From NCBI GenBank assembly GCA_015655115.1, contig JAATFQ010000290.1, positions 1 to 64,000 on the forward strand: a stretch of 64,000 bases of DNA. The letters run 5' to 3'. This document shows, one piece after another, positions 16,111 to 25,147 of the stretch; position 1 is the first letter of the stretch; every line of letters starts with the position of its first letter. The notes beneath the pieces were generated by a model that made no database searches, was not told where the DNA came from, and saw only the letters and a program-made list of their open reading frames with translations. Source of the DNA: Sphingobacteriales bacterium. Lineage in GTDB: Bacteria > Bacteroidota > Bacteroidia > Sphingobacteriales > Sphingobacteriaceae. The position numbers and the translations under genes were made by a program.

Positions 16111-16308
16111 ATGAATAAGGGGAAAGTAAAGTGGTTTAATACACAAAAAGGTTACGGCTTTATTGTTTATGAAGGCAATAAAGATATTTTTGTTCATTTC
16201 AAAGATGTTCTTGGCGGTATAGATAGTATCCAGGAAAATGATGAGGTTGAATTTGAGATTGCAGAAGGAAAAAAAGGTTTGCAGGCTGTAAAAGTCAGGA
16301 AATCTTAA
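16111..16308 (+). CDS. Cold-shock domain protein (CspA family)
   Basis: A 65-aa OB-fold RNA chaperone with RNP1 (KGYGFIVY) and RNP2 (KDIFVHF) motifs. It starts GKVKWFNTQKGYGF, the standard beginning of CspA-like proteins, and may act as a transcription antiterminator or translation enhancer. The 80-base upstream leader is AT-rich. A 20-bp terminator hairpin follows immediately. Confidence 0.93.
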   Translation: MNKGKVKWFNTQKGYGFIVYEGNKDIFVHFKDVLGGIDSIQENDEVEFEIAEGKKGLQAVKVRKS

Positions 16309-16317
16309 ACTAATTCT

Positions 16318-16368
16318 TCATTAATTGATAAAGCCTTACTGCGAACAGAAGGCTTTATCAATTAATGA
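16318..16368. terminator. Long hairpin terminator between csp and methyltransferase genes
   Basis: A perfect 20-bp stem (TCATTAATTGATAAAGCCTT and complement) encloses an 11-base loop. Further smaller hairpins, such as CATTATTAATT / AATTAATAATG, occupy the rest of the convergent gap up to about 16437. Confidence 0.7.
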
Positions 16369-16427
16369 TACTGTATAAATTAGCAATACTGTATCATTAT
16401 ACAGCATTATTAATTGATAACACTGAA

Positions 16428-17621
16428 TTAATAATGTTGTATTATAGTTGCTTTCAGCACTATTTTACCAAGCATTTGGCTTTGTGTGAAAATCATAAAA
16501 AACATATCGTGCGGCGTGATCTGGAATTTTTTAACTAGTAATGCGGCCTGTGCAGGATAATTACGGACGATAACACTCGAAATCAAATTCTTTTCTTTCT
16601 TTAGGTCCCCGGCAGATAATACCTGATCTATTTTGAATATCCTTCCGGGAAAGGAGTTGTTGATCGCATCAGATACATAGAGTTGTGTCTGATAGTCGAG
16701 TTTTTGTAGCTGGTATCGCTCTGCAATAAGGTTAAATGCCCCACTTTTCAATAATGCTGCATCGGGCTCATATAGATATTGTCCGGGTTTTGGATCAGCG
16801 AGGCTTACCCGTTCCGCTGCTACCAGCTCTTCTTCATCTTTTGTCAGAGAGAATTGTTTCTCTTGTGCATTCAGTGTGGTACTGATGATTTTCGGTTTAC
16901 CGGCATAGGCTTTTTCGACTACCCAGATTAACTCTTTACATTCATTCCTGACACTTACAATGTGTATCTCTGCAACATGGCTCAACTCTTTTAACCCGGC
17001 GCTGAGATCAAGTAAAGGAGCAGTTTTGATAAGTATACGTTTTGATTTGGAGAGCAGCAGGTCCAGGTTCTCTACTACATTGGGCGTACAGTCTTTAAGC
17101 ATAAAAACTTTGCCGCTGCTGCTTCTTCTGGCAGGGTCAACAAAGATGGTATCGTAGGTTTCGGGTGATTCGCTCAGTATTTTTATACCGTCACCTGCAA
17201 TAAACCGGGTATTTTTCTGTCCGAGTAGCGGTGCATTGTGACAGGCGATAGCAGATAACTCATCATTGATCTCACAATGGATTACAGAGTTGTTTGTTTT
17301 GGAGAAATAATAGCTGTCTACACCATATCCACCTGTAATATCAATTAATGTATTTCCGCTGGCTAGTTTAGCCTTATATGCCGCTGTTATTTCTGATGAG
17401 CATTGTTCTACAGAAAGCAGGGGAGGGTAATAGATGCCAGCTGTATGGTACCAGGAAGGCAATTTTTTAATACACTTTTTTTTGGCGGCAATCTGGTTAG
17501 CTAATTCAGCACCTGTAATGCCTATAAAAGGGCTTTTTGCCATAGCAATCTGGTGTACATCAGCATGTTGATTATCGCTGATGTACGCCTGAACGGCATT
17601 ATCTAAAATACTACTATTCAC
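16428..17621 (-). CDS. Class I SAM-dependent methyltransferase with THUMP-like domain
   Basis: A 397-aa protein of the PG_1098-like group. After a helical N-terminus, a Rossmann methyltransferase core is visible: LIDITGGYGVDSYYFSK (SAM loop, about 91-107), VIHCEINDE (acidic strand), and VDPARRSSSGK in the position of a catalytic/substrate motif. C-terminal halves of such proteins carry ferredoxin-like and THUMP-like domains, suggesting an RNA substrate. The target is not known. Its start overlaps the end of the aspartokinase gene by 8 bases, indicating translational coupling. Confidence 0.82.
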   Translation of the reverse strand: MNSSILDNAVQAYISDNQHADVHQIAMAKSPFIGITGAELANQIAAKKKCIKKLPSWYHTAGIYYPPLLSVEQCSSEITAAYKAKLASGNTLIDITGGYGVDSYYFSKTNNSVIHCEINDELSAIACHNAPLLGQKNTRFIAGDGIKILSESPETYDTIFVDPARRSSSGKVFMLKDCTPNVVENLDLLLSKSKRILIKTAPLLDLSAGLKELSHVAEIHIVSVRNECKELIWVVEKAYAGKPKIISTTLNAQEKQFSLTKDEEELVAAERVSLADPKPGQYLYEPDAALLKSGAFNLIAERYQLQKLDYQTQLYVSDAINNSFPGRIFKIDQVLSAGDLKKEKNLISSVIVRNYPAQAALLVKKFQITPHDMFFMIFTQSQMLGKIVLKATIIQHY

Positions 17622-18888
17622 CTGCCGGTTTATCTTTCATCACAATCTGGCAGGTATTGCGGCTTTTTACTTCCAGCAAAATGCTTTTATTTACCGTTAC
17701 CCTATCAATGGTTTCCTGGTTATAATAACGTATCGTTACCAGTTCAAGGCCATTGTTATATTTTACTTTGTACATCGAAGATAAATCTTCAATTAAGTGC
17801 TGCACTTTTGCAATATCATTATCTACACTCACAGAAAAACTGATTGCCGAATTGAGCATCGTATTTACCTTCACCTTATGCTTATGAAATAAACTGAAGA
17901 TATCACTCAGGTTTTCTTCAATAATGAACGAGAAGTCTTTTGGGAAGATAGAGATCAGTACCTGGTTGACTTTGAAAATGAATGAAGGAACCGGCAGGGG
18001 GCTATTTTTATTGTTGATTATTGTGCCTTCTCCTTCGGGGTTAATGAATGAGCGTACATACAAGGGGATATTCTTGTTCTGTAATGGTTTTATCGTTTTC
18101 GGATGGATAACGGTAGCACCATAATAGGTAAGCTCTATGGCATCATGGTAAGAAAGCTGTGGGATACGTTCAGTTTCTGCAAACCATTTTGGATCAGCAT
18201 TCAGTACTCCCGGTACGTCTTTCCAGATGGTGAGCGAATCTGCATCCATGCAGGCACAAAAAATGGCTGCGGAGTAATCGGATCCTTCTCTTCCTAGTGT
18301 AGTGGTAAAGTTTTCACTGGTGCTGCCAATAAATCCCTGCGTAATGGCAATCGATTTATCCAGTATGGGAACCAGGTGTTTTTGAATCTCCAGTGTTGTT
18401 TTATTCCAGTCAACCTTACCTTCTTTATAAGAGTTGTCTGTTTTTATAAAGTTTCTGGCATCAACCCAGGTAGTTGCTATACCCTGTTCATTCAGAAAGG
18501 CCGCTACTATTTTTGTGGATACTATTTCACCGATGGATACAATCTGGTCATAGATATAATCCGGGGCATCATTGGCCTCCTCGTCGAGCAGCCATTCTAT
18601 TTCTACAAATGTATTGGCGATGTCATTAAAAACGGGGTGATTATGGTCCTGAAACAGCTCATTTAAAATGATAAAATGATAAGCTTTAATTTCTTCAAGC
18701 AGTTCGTAAGTGTTCTCCTGGCCGAAAATATAGGCAGCAGAGAGTTCTTCCAGCTTGTTTGTAATTTTGCCCATTGCAGAAATAACAATGAGGAGATGCT
18801 CTTTTTTCTCTTTTTGGATGATGCTTACTAAATTTTTTACTGCATTGGCATTGCTTACAGAAGCACCTCCAAATTTATATACTTCCAT
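17614..18888 (-). CDS. lysC: Aspartate kinase (monofunctional)
   Basis: Phosphorylates aspartate as the first step to lysine, threonine, methionine and diaminopimelate. The N-terminal YKFGGASV nucleotide/aspartate site, the central FTTLGREGSDYSAAIF motif and tandem ACT-like regulatory segments in the last 120 residues are visible. At 424 aa it lacks the homoserine dehydrogenase half found in ThrA. It sits third in a four-gene minus-strand run (GNAT, mini-lipoprotein, lysC, methyltransferase). Confidence 0.92.
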   Translation of the reverse strand: MEVYKFGGASVSNANAVKNLVSIIQKEKKEHLLIVISAMGKITNKLEELSAAYIFGQENTYELLEEIKAYHFIILNELFQDHNHPVFNDIANTFVEIEWLLDEEANDAPDYIYDQIVSIGEIVSTKIVAAFLNEQGIATTWVDARNFIKTDNSYKEGKVDWNKTTLEIQKHLVPILDKSIAITQGFIGSTSENFTTTLGREGSDYSAAIFCACMDADSLTIWKDVPGVLNADPKWFAETERIPQLSYHDAIELTYYGATVIHPKTIKPLQNKNIPLYVRSFINPEGEGTIINNKNSPLPVPSFIFKVNQVLISIFPKDFSFIIEENLSDIFSLFHKHKVKVNTMLNSAISFSVSVDNDIAKVQHLIEDLSSMYKVKYNNGLELVTIRYYNQETIDRVTVNKSILLEVKSRNTCQIVMKDKPAGE

Positions 18889-18891
18889 GAT

Positions 18892-19095
18892 TTATTTAAA
18901 ATTAACTAAGATAGAACTAGGCTTCAGAATGTCTTTAATTGTTGAAAAAGGAACGATGAGCGCTGTATTACCTGCGGCGTAGGGCTTTATTTCATAAGGA
19001 TTGTAAAGGAATTTCAGTCCTTCCTTGGTTACAGTGACGGTTTTTTTACACCCGTAAATACTGGTAAGGAATGCTAAGGCGATTATTCTTCTCAT
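18892..19095 (-). CDS. Mini-lipoprotein resembling the C-terminal end of DUF3298/RsiV
   Basis: A 67-aa predicted lipoprotein with lipobox SIYGC. After KKTVTVTKE, the residues GLKFLYNPYEIKPYAAGNTALIVPF closely resemble the terminal strand-helix portion of DUF3298 (RsiV-like) domains, but the preceding roughly 150-200 residues of that domain are missing. It may be a natural small protein or an internal deletion product. Its ATG overlaps the GNAT stop by 4 bases and it ends 3 bases before lysC, so it is embedded in the operon. Confidence 0.65.
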   Translation of the reverse strand: MRRIIALAFLTSIYGCKKTVTVTKEGLKFLYNPYEIKPYAAGNTALIVPFSTIKDILKPSSILVNFK

Positions 19096-19559
19096 AATAA
19101 CTGTATTTTTTCTTTACTTAAGGAAGCGTTTAACCAGCCAGATTCAATATCCGAAGTATATTTACGGTAGAAATTGATTGCTGGGGTATTCCAGTCCAGT
19201 ACCTGCCAGCTCATTCCATTGTAGTTTTTATCTTTCGCTTCTTTCATTACTCTTTCAAATAGAAGTGTTCCGATTCCTTTTCCTCTTCCACTTTCAGTAA
19301 CAAGAAAATCCTCAAGATATAAACGGCAGCCTTTCCATGTAGAGTACCTGATATAGTAAAGGGCAAAGCCCATGATGCCATCTTCATTTTCTGCAACAAA
19401 GGCTTTCCATACCGGTGTTTCCCCAAAACCTGCATCCTCAAATTCTGCCAAAGTAACCGTAACTTCATCGGGCAGGTTTTCAAAAACAGCCAGTTCGTTA
19501 ACCAATTCCAGTAATCTCGGACAGTCTTCTTTTACAGCAAATCTCAATTGTATATCCAT
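19092..19559 (-). CDS. GNAT acetyltransferase, diamine/SAT2-like
   Basis: A 155-aa GNAT enzyme close to spermidine/thialysine N-acetyltransferase-like proteins. The start QLRFAVKEDCPRLLELVNELAVFE, then GFALYYIRYSTWKG, LYLEDFLVTESGRGKGIGTLLFE (acetyl-CoA site) and the C-terminal WNTPAINFYRKY are all family landmarks. The substrate may be a diamine or a lysine analogue, but this cannot be fixed from sequence. It is the first gene of the lysC operon. Confidence 0.85.
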   Translation of the reverse strand: MDIQLRFAVKEDCPRLLELVNELAVFENLPDEVTVTLAEFEDAGFGETPVWKAFVAENEDGIMGFALYYIRYSTWKGCRLYLEDFLVTESGRGKGIGTLLFERVMKEAKDKNYNGMSWQVLDWNTPAINFYRKYTSDIESGWLNASLSKEKIQLL

Positions 19560-19772
19560 GTAGCCTTTTTTTGATGATTATTTTGTGATAAAGCTTTTTT
19601 AGTAACACTGTTTTGATGATAAAGTATCTTTATGAACACGCTTTTTTTATACCGGTATTTTTTGATAATTAAATTTCTTTATGATCAGGCTTTTTTTTGC
19701 GACGAAGCTTTAATGATAAAATTATTTTGATACCTCTGTTTTATATGATAAAGCTTTTGTTACTATCTTAAA
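19560..19772. repeat. Degenerate TGATAAAG / CTTTTTTT repeats
   Basis: The gap between two minus-strand genes is filled with variants of TGATAAAG followed by runs of T: at about 19586, 19617, 19662 (TGATAATTAAA), 19714 and 19746. Spacing is 31-52 bases. There is no clear hairpin terminator or ORF. Confidence 0.45.
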
Positions 19773-20459
19773 TTAAGCCTTGAAGTGCTTTATTTTTCTG
19801 GCTCCAAAAATATTACTCCCGATCCTCACCATAGTACTTCCTTCTTCAATGGCGATTTTATAGTCGCCCGACATACCCATAGATACTTCTTTAAAAGAAT
19901 CTTCTTTTCTGAAGAAGCTCATCTTTATCCCGTCAAAAAGTACCTTCAGTTCCTGGAATTCATCTTTTGTTTGTTTCTCCAATGCATTGTTGCTCGCTAT
20001 ACCCATCAGGCCTGTAATGCGTATATTTTTCATCGCCGCATATTCCTCAGATCTCAGCAGCTCAATAGCTTCGGCATGGTCAAGTCCAAACTTTGTTTCC
20101 TCATCCGCTATATAGATCTGAAGCAGGCAGTCAATTACTCTTTTGTGCTTTGCAGCTTGTTTATTTATTTCCGCAAGTAATTTCAGGCTGTCTACAGACT
20201 CAATCATCGAAATGAAAGGTGCAATATATTTTACCTTGTTAGTTTGCAGGTGGCCAATCAGGTGCCATTCTATATCCTGTGGTAATACAGCCTGTTTTTC
20301 CACTAATTCCTGAACGATATTTTCTCCAAAAATGCGTTGTCCGGCGTTGTAGGCTTCTAATACGGCATCGGCCTCATTGTTTTTAGATACTGCAATCAGT
20401 TCTACTTGCTCACCCTCTAATTCCTTTTTATATTTTAATAAGTTGTCCGCTATGCTCAT
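19773..20459 (-). CDS. YggS-family pyridoxal-phosphate homeostasis protein
   Basis: A single-domain alanine-racemase-fold PLP carrier (PLPBP/YggS). The PLP lysine is in LIAVSKN near residue 26. Further landmarks are FGENIVQELVEKQ, WHLIGHLQTNKVKY, the substrate-side LMGIAS and SMGMSGDYKIAIEEGSTMVRIG near the end. It has no known catalytic activity and affects vitamin B6 and amino-acid balance. It is full length at 228 aa and divergent from the DUF4296-mutS2 operon. Confidence 0.93.
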   Translation of the reverse strand: MSIADNLLKYKKELEGEQVELIAVSKNNEADAVLEAYNAGQRIFGENIVQELVEKQAVLPQDIEWHLIGHLQTNKVKYIAPFISMIESVDSLKLLAEINKQAAKHKRVIDCLLQIYIADEETKFGLDHAEAIELLRSEEYAAMKNIRITGLMGIASNNALEKQTKDEFQELKVLFDGIKMSFFRKEDSFKEVSMGMSGDYKIAIEEGSTMVRIGSNIFGARKIKHFKA

Positions 20460-20474
20460 TTATCAGTATTTTTG
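20443..20474 (+). promoter_or_regulatory. Promoter of the DUF4296-mutS2 operon
   Basis: TTG is followed after 21 bases by TATTTTTG, matching the Bacteroidota consensus. The element overlaps the yggS start region on the other strand, so the two genes' promoters are interleaved. Confidence 0.6.
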
Positions 20475-20529
20475 GTAAAATTAACAACCTTAGGCCAATT
20501 TGCTAAGAAAAAATAATGTTTTACACAGA

Positions 20530-21213
20530 ATGAGAAAAATATGTTGCGTTGCATTCCTGTTATTAGTGCTTGCGGGATGTAGATCCAAAACTCCCGGGGA
20601 TATTATCCAGCCGGAAAAAATGGCAGCAATATTGTACGATATCCATGTCACAGATGGTTATATAGGAACTATCCCTAAACAGGATTCTGCAAAAAAAGTC
20701 AGTGCAGCATATTACAAAGGTATTTACGCCAAATTTGGCATAGATTCTGTAAAATACACAAAGAGCATGAGCTATTACTTTGCTAATCCGGATGTGTTGA
20801 GTGGAATTTATGTAAAAGTAACAGATGCTTTAAAAAAATCTAAAGACAGCCTTGAGAAAATAAATGAGAAAGTTGTAAAGCTTGAAGCTGCAAAAAGGGC
20901 TAAAGCCGTGAAGAAGACCAAAGACAGTCTGGATAAGATCAGAGCGAAACTCTCGCCCCTGGAAATTAAAAAGCTGAAAGCAGACAGCTTAAGGAAGGTT
21001 AAAACAGATAGCCTGAAAGTGGTTAAAGCTGTACAAAAAACAAAAGACAGTTTGGCAAAGGTTTCTATTAAAGCAGGTAATCTGTTAAATAATAAGCCAT
21101 CGCAGACAAACAGCTCAGCAAGAGCACGCAAGTCGAAGCAGCTGATTGATGCTAAAAAATCAATCGCTGATCAAAAGTTAAAAAGCGGTAAAACCGCTGT
21201 AGAGGTGAATTAA
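20530..21213 (+). CDS. DUF4296 lipoprotein
   Basis: A lipoprotein with signal peptide and lipobox VLAGC. The first 100 residues after the cysteine form a DUF4296 domain (MAAILYDIHVTDGYIG, then SYYFANPDVLSGIY). The remainder is a Lys/Asp/Ser/Leu coiled-coil-like tail with repeats of the type KKTKDSLDKI. The track begins at an upstream TTG; the ATG used here starts the signal peptide directly. Function is unknown; the domain is widespread in Bacteroidota envelopes. mutS2 follows two bases after its stop. Confidence 0.82.
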   Translation: MRKICCVAFLLLVLAGCRSKTPGDIIQPEKMAAILYDIHVTDGYIGTIPKQDSAKKVSAAYYKGIYAKFGIDSVKYTKSMSYYFANPDVLSGIYVKVTDALKKSKDSLEKINEKVVKLEAAKRAKAVKKTKDSLDKIRAKLSPLEIKKLKADSLRKVKTDSLKVVKAVQKTKDSLAKVSIKAGNLLNNKPSQTNSSARARKSKQLIDAKKSIADQKLKSGKTAVEVN

Positions 21214-21215
21214 AA

Positions 21216-23588
21216 ATGATATATCCCGATAATTGTTTAGATAGACTTGGCTTTAATGAAGTCAGGCAGTTGATACATAAGCATTGCCTGAGCCCGATGG
21301 GGCAGCAAATGGTTGCCAAAATGCAGGTAATGAATAAGTTTGATCAGATAAATAAGTTTTTACTACAAACTAAAGAATTTAAAAGTATCCTGGAAAACCA
21401 GGAACCTTTGCAGATCAGCATCTTCTTCGATATGAAGACACTTGCTGAGAAAATAAGAGTAGAAGGCACTTACCTGATGGAGGAAGAGGTTTTTCAGATT
21501 TATCTGTCACTACAGACCGTATTCTCGGTGCTTCGTTTTTTTGACGAGCGAAAAGAGGTGTATCCAAACCTGGAAGCGCTGTTTGAACATCTTCCTGTAG
21601 AAAAGAATATCATCCGAAAGATAGAAACAGTGCTGGATGCTAAAGGTAAGATTAAGCCCAATGCATCAGCAAAGCTGCAGGAAATCATTGGTGATATCTC
21701 CAGAGCAGAGCAGGATGTGCGTAAGCGTATGGATTCTATCTATAAGCAGGCCGTAGCCAGTAACTGGGTGGCGGATGGAAGCCTGACTATCAGGGATGGC
21801 AGAATGTGTATCCCTATCCTGGCGGAAAATAAACGTAAGCTGAAAGGTTTTATCCATGATGAGTCTGCCAGTGGGCAGACCGTTTATATGGAGCCTGAAG
21901 TGGTGTTTACGCTGAATAACAAGATCCGTGACCTGGAGTTCGACAAACGGCGCGAGATCATCAGGATCCTGATTGCGCTGACGGACGATCTGCGGCCTTT
22001 TGGTCCATTATTACTTTCCTACCATGGATTTCTGACCAAGCTGGATTTTGTAAGGGCTAAGGCCTTGTTTGCTATTGACGTAGAGGCTGATATGCCGGTA
22101 CTGGTTGCAGAGCCAAAGATCAAACTGGTGAATGCGCAGCACCCTTTGTTGTACTTATCATTTAAAGAAGATAAGAAGACAGTGGTGCCCCTTAATATTC
22201 ATATGAATGAGAATTTAAGGGTGGTATTGGTTTCTGGCCCCAATGCAGGCGGCAAGTCGGTCTGCATGAAAACTGTGGGATTGCTGCAGCTGATGCTGCA
22301 GTCTGGTTTGTTAATTCCGGTTCATGAATCGAGTGAGGTAGGGATATTTGATAATATCTTTGCTGATATTGGCGACGATCAGTCTATTGAAAGCGACTTA
22401 AGTACATATAGTGCCCATTTGAAAAAGATGCGTCATTTTGTTGCCCATGCTACGCCAAAAACACTGGTGATGATAGATGAGTTTGGTACAGGTACTGATC
22501 CGCAGTTTGGAGGGCCTATGGCCGAGGCGGTGCTTGAAGTATTAAATAATAAAAAGATAAGAGGGGTGATCACCACTCACTATTCCAACCTCAAGCTGTT
22601 TGCAGGCAATACCCCCGGATTGGAAAATGCTTCTATGTTATTTGATAACGACCAGATGAAGCCTTTATATGTACTGGAAATGGGCAAGCCAGGAAGTTCT
22701 TATGCTTTTGAAATTGCACAGAACATCGGCTTGCAAAAGGAGGTACTGATTCTTGCAAGGGAAAAAACAGGTACTAATCAGAACAGGATCGATAGTTTAC
22801 TGGTGGACCTGGAAAGGGAGAAAAAGCAGATCTACGACACGAAAATTCATTTGGCCAACCAGCAGAACAAAGTGAAAAACCTGGTTGCCGAAAATGAGAA
22901 ATTGCAGGTGTTTTTAGATGAGAACAGGAAAACACTGATCAAAGAGGCTAAGCTTGAAGCGCAGGCGATCATTAAAAATGCCAATAAGCTGGTGGAGAAT
23001 ACGATTGCGGGAATTATTGAAAACCAGGCCGATAAGGTGGCTACCAAACAGCTCAGACAAAATCTGCAGCAGGAACTGGTGCAGCATCAGGTTAAGGAAG
23101 AGAAAAAACCGGAGAAAGCAGTTCCTTTAACTTCTGCAATAGAAGTGGGCGACTGGGTGCAGTTATTGAACAGTGAGACTACAGGTGTGGTACTGGAAAT
23201 TAACAGGGACAATCTCGTGCTTGCGCTGGGCGATTTAAGATCGGTTGTCAAGAAAAACCGTGTGCAAAAGATCAGCAATAAGCAGGCAAAGAAAGTGGTG
23301 CAGAGCAACTCTTTTTCCGGAAGGATCTCAGATGCTATAGGTAGTTTTACTGCAGAACTAGACCTGCGCGGGATGCGTGGTGAAAATGCTATTCAGGAAG
23401 TAGAAAAATATATGGATAAGTCTATCATGTTAGGTTTTCCCTTTGTAAAGCTGATACATGGTAAAGGCGATGGAATACTGAGAAAGCTGATCAGGGAATA
23501 TCTTAAGAAATACCGCGAGGTAAACAGAGTTGAGGACGAGCATGCCGACAGGGGCGGAGACGGGATCACTTATGTATATTTCAATTAA
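21216..23588 (+). CDS. mutS2: MutS2 endonuclease/ribosome-rescue-type ATPase
   Basis: A 790-aa MutS2 protein lacking the mismatch-recognition domain of MutS. It has a core/lever region, an ABC ATPase domain with Walker A GPNAGGKS at 341-348 and Walker B LVMIDEFGTGTD, a long coiled-coil clamp, a KOW-like segment (IEVGDWVQLLN), and a C-terminal Smr nuclease domain (ELDLRGMRGENA, then LIHGKGDGILR). Family members suppress recombination or split collided ribosomes. Confidence 0.95.
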   Translation: MIYPDNCLDRLGFNEVRQLIHKHCLSPMGQQMVAKMQVMNKFDQINKFLLQTKEFKSILENQEPLQISIFFDMKTLAEKIRVEGTYLMEEEVFQIYLSLQTVFSVLRFFDERKEVYPNLEALFEHLPVEKNIIRKIETVLDAKGKIKPNASAKLQEIIGDISRAEQDVRKRMDSIYKQAVASNWVADGSLTIRDGRMCIPILAENKRKLKGFIHDESASGQTVYMEPEVVFTLNNKIRDLEFDKRREIIRILIALTDDLRPFGPLLLSYHGFLTKLDFVRAKALFAIDVEADMPVLVAEPKIKLVNAQHPLLYLSFKEDKKTVVPLNIHMNENLRVVLVSGPNAGGKSVCMKTVGLLQLMLQSGLLIPVHESSEVGIFDNIFADIGDDQSIESDLSTYSAHLKKMRHFVAHATPKTLVMIDEFGTGTDPQFGGPMAEAVLEVLNNKKIRGVITTHYSNLKLFAGNTPGLENASMLFDNDQMKPLYVLEMGKPGSSYAFEIAQNIGLQKEVLILAREKTGTNQNRIDSLLVDLEREKKQIYDTKIHLANQQNKVKNLVAENEKLQVFLDENRKTLIKEAKLEAQAIIKNANKLVENTIAGIIENQADKVATKQLRQNLQQELVQHQVKEEKKPEKAVPLTSAIEVGDWVQLLNSETTGVVLEINRDNLVLALGDLRSVVKKNRVQKISNKQAKKVVQSNSFSGRISDAIGSFTAELDLRGMRGENAIQEVEKYMDKSIMLGFPFVKLIHGKGDGILRKLIREYLKKYREVNRVEDEHADRGGDGITYVYFN

Positions 23589-23770
23589 TCTTTATCCATT
23601 TTTTCAATTCATCAGAAACTATATCAATTTACTGTCAACCCTGTTGTTTATTCATTTTTAATCCTGTTAATTGTTCATCGATAGTCTTATTGCTTGCTCA
23701 TTTCAATAAATCATGAATCGATTTGCGCGAAGCTATTATTATCTATAATTTAGCGTCCAAACCAAATATA

Positions 23771-24478
23771 ATGATCAATAAACAAGTATCGGATGCAGAC
23801 GAAGCCATCCGTGACATCGAAGATGGCAAAACAATTATGCTCGGCGGGTTTGGCCTTTGTGGTATTCCCGAGAATTGCATCAGCGCATTAGTCAGGAAAG
23901 GTGTCAGAGAGCTCACCTGCATTTCCAATAATGCAGGAGTGGATGATTTCGGCATAGGTTTAATGCTGAAGACCCGTCAGGTAAAAAAAATGATTTCCTC
24001 TTATGTGGGGGAAAATGCAGAATTTGAGCGTCAGCTGCTCAGCGGCGAGCTGGAAGTAGAGCTTATCCCTCAGGGAACACTCGCTACCCGCTGTATGGCT
24101 GCGGGATATGGCATGCCGGCAATATTTACACCTGCAGGCGTAGGTACAGAAGTGGCGGAAGGCAAAGAAATCAGGAACTTTAATGGTAAAGATTATTTAA
24201 TGGAATATGCGTTTGATGCAGATTTTGCATTGGTAAAAGCATGGAAAGGCGATACTGCGGGCAATCTCATCTTCCGCTCCACCAGTCGTAATTTTAACCC
24301 TGTGATGGCTATGGCCGGAAAAATCACTATTGCTGAAGTTGAGGAGCTGGTACAACCCGGAGAGCTTGATCCTGACCAGATCCACACACCAGGTGTATAT
24401 GTACACAGGATTTTTCAGGGCAAAGATTATGAAAAGAGAATAGAACAGTGTACCGTCAGAACACGTATTAATCCATAA
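23771..24478 (+). CDS. scoA: 3-oxoacid CoA-transferase subunit A
   Basis: Alpha subunit of succinyl-CoA:3-ketoacid CoA-transferase, which activates acetoacetate with CoA from succinyl-CoA. The CoA-binding GGFGLCGIPENCI motif, SNNAGVDDFGIGLML and FTPAGVGTEVAEGKE are visible. The track's TTG start adds 16 extra residues; the ATG here gives the usual MINKQVSDADEAI start and 235 aa. The beta subunit follows 7 bases later. A thiolase encoded elsewhere in this window could use the acetoacetyl-CoA. Confidence 0.92.
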   Translation: MINKQVSDADEAIRDIEDGKTIMLGGFGLCGIPENCISALVRKGVRELTCISNNAGVDDFGIGLMLKTRQVKKMISSYVGENAEFERQLLSGELEVELIPQGTLATRCMAAGYGMPAIFTPAGVGTEVAEGKEIRNFNGKDYLMEYAFDADFALVKAWKGDTAGNLIFRSTSRNFNPVMAMAGKITIAEVEELVQPGELDPDQIHTPGVYVHRIFQGKDYEKRIEQCTVRTRINP

Positions 24479-24485
24479 AATATTT

Positions 24486-25145
24486 ATGTTAGATAAGAAC
24501 GGAATAGCGAGAAGAATCGCTAAAGAAATAAAAGACGGCTACTATGTGAACCTGGGAATAGGCATACCTACATTGGTCGCCAACTATATTCCTGCAGGCA
24601 TCAACGTAGTGCTGCAGTCGGAAAATGGATTACTGGGGATGGGGCCTTTCCCTTTTGAAGGGGAAGAAGATGCCGACCTCATTAATGCGGGTAAGCAGAC
24701 TATAACTACACTTCCAGGATCATCAACATTCGACTCGGCAATGAGCTTCGGCATGATCAGGAGCCAGAAAATAGACCTCACTATCTTGGGAGCTATGGAA
24801 GTGTCTGAGCGCGGAGATATTGCAAACTGGAAAATACCAGGCAAAATGGTGAAAGGGATGGGCGGGGCAATGGACCTTGTAGCCTCAGCAAAGAATATCA
24901 TTGTTGCTATGCAGCATATGAATAAAGCGGGAGAGAGCAAGCTGCTGACCGACTGTACCTTGCCTTTAACAGGAGTAAGGTGTATTAAAAAGATAGTCAC
25001 AGAGCTGGCTGTATTAGATGTACTTCCTGAGGGGGGATTCAGGTTAATAGAACGTGCACCAGGAGTAAGTGTGGATTTTATTCAGCAATCGACCTCAGGA
25101 AAGCTATTCGCTGAGGTCGATGTGATGGAAATGGACCTGAACTAG
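24486..25145 (+). CDS. scoB: 3-oxoacid CoA-transferase subunit B
   Basis: Beta subunit of the same heteromeric CoA-transferase. The catalytic glutamate that forms the CoA thioester is E46 in the hallmark SENGLLGMGP. GIGIPTLVANYIP near residue 25 and the C-terminal TGVRCIKKIVTELAV are also typical. At 219 aa it is full length. It ends 2 bases from the convergent udk gene. Confidence 0.93.
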   Translation: MLDKNGIARRIAKEIKDGYYVNLGIGIPTLVANYIPAGINVVLQSENGLLGMGPFPFEGEEDADLINAGKQTITTLPGSSTFDSAMSFGMIRSQKIDLTILGAMEVSERGDIANWKIPGKMVKGMGGAMDLVASAKNIIVAMQHMNKAGESKLLTDCTLPLTGVRCIKKIVTELAVLDVLPEGGFRLIERAPGVSVDFIQQSTSGKLFAEVDVMEMDLN

Positions 25146-25147
25146 GC

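Noticed and set aside
24584-25000. 138-aa minus-strand ORF
   Set aside because: Antisense shadow of scoB, with no family features.
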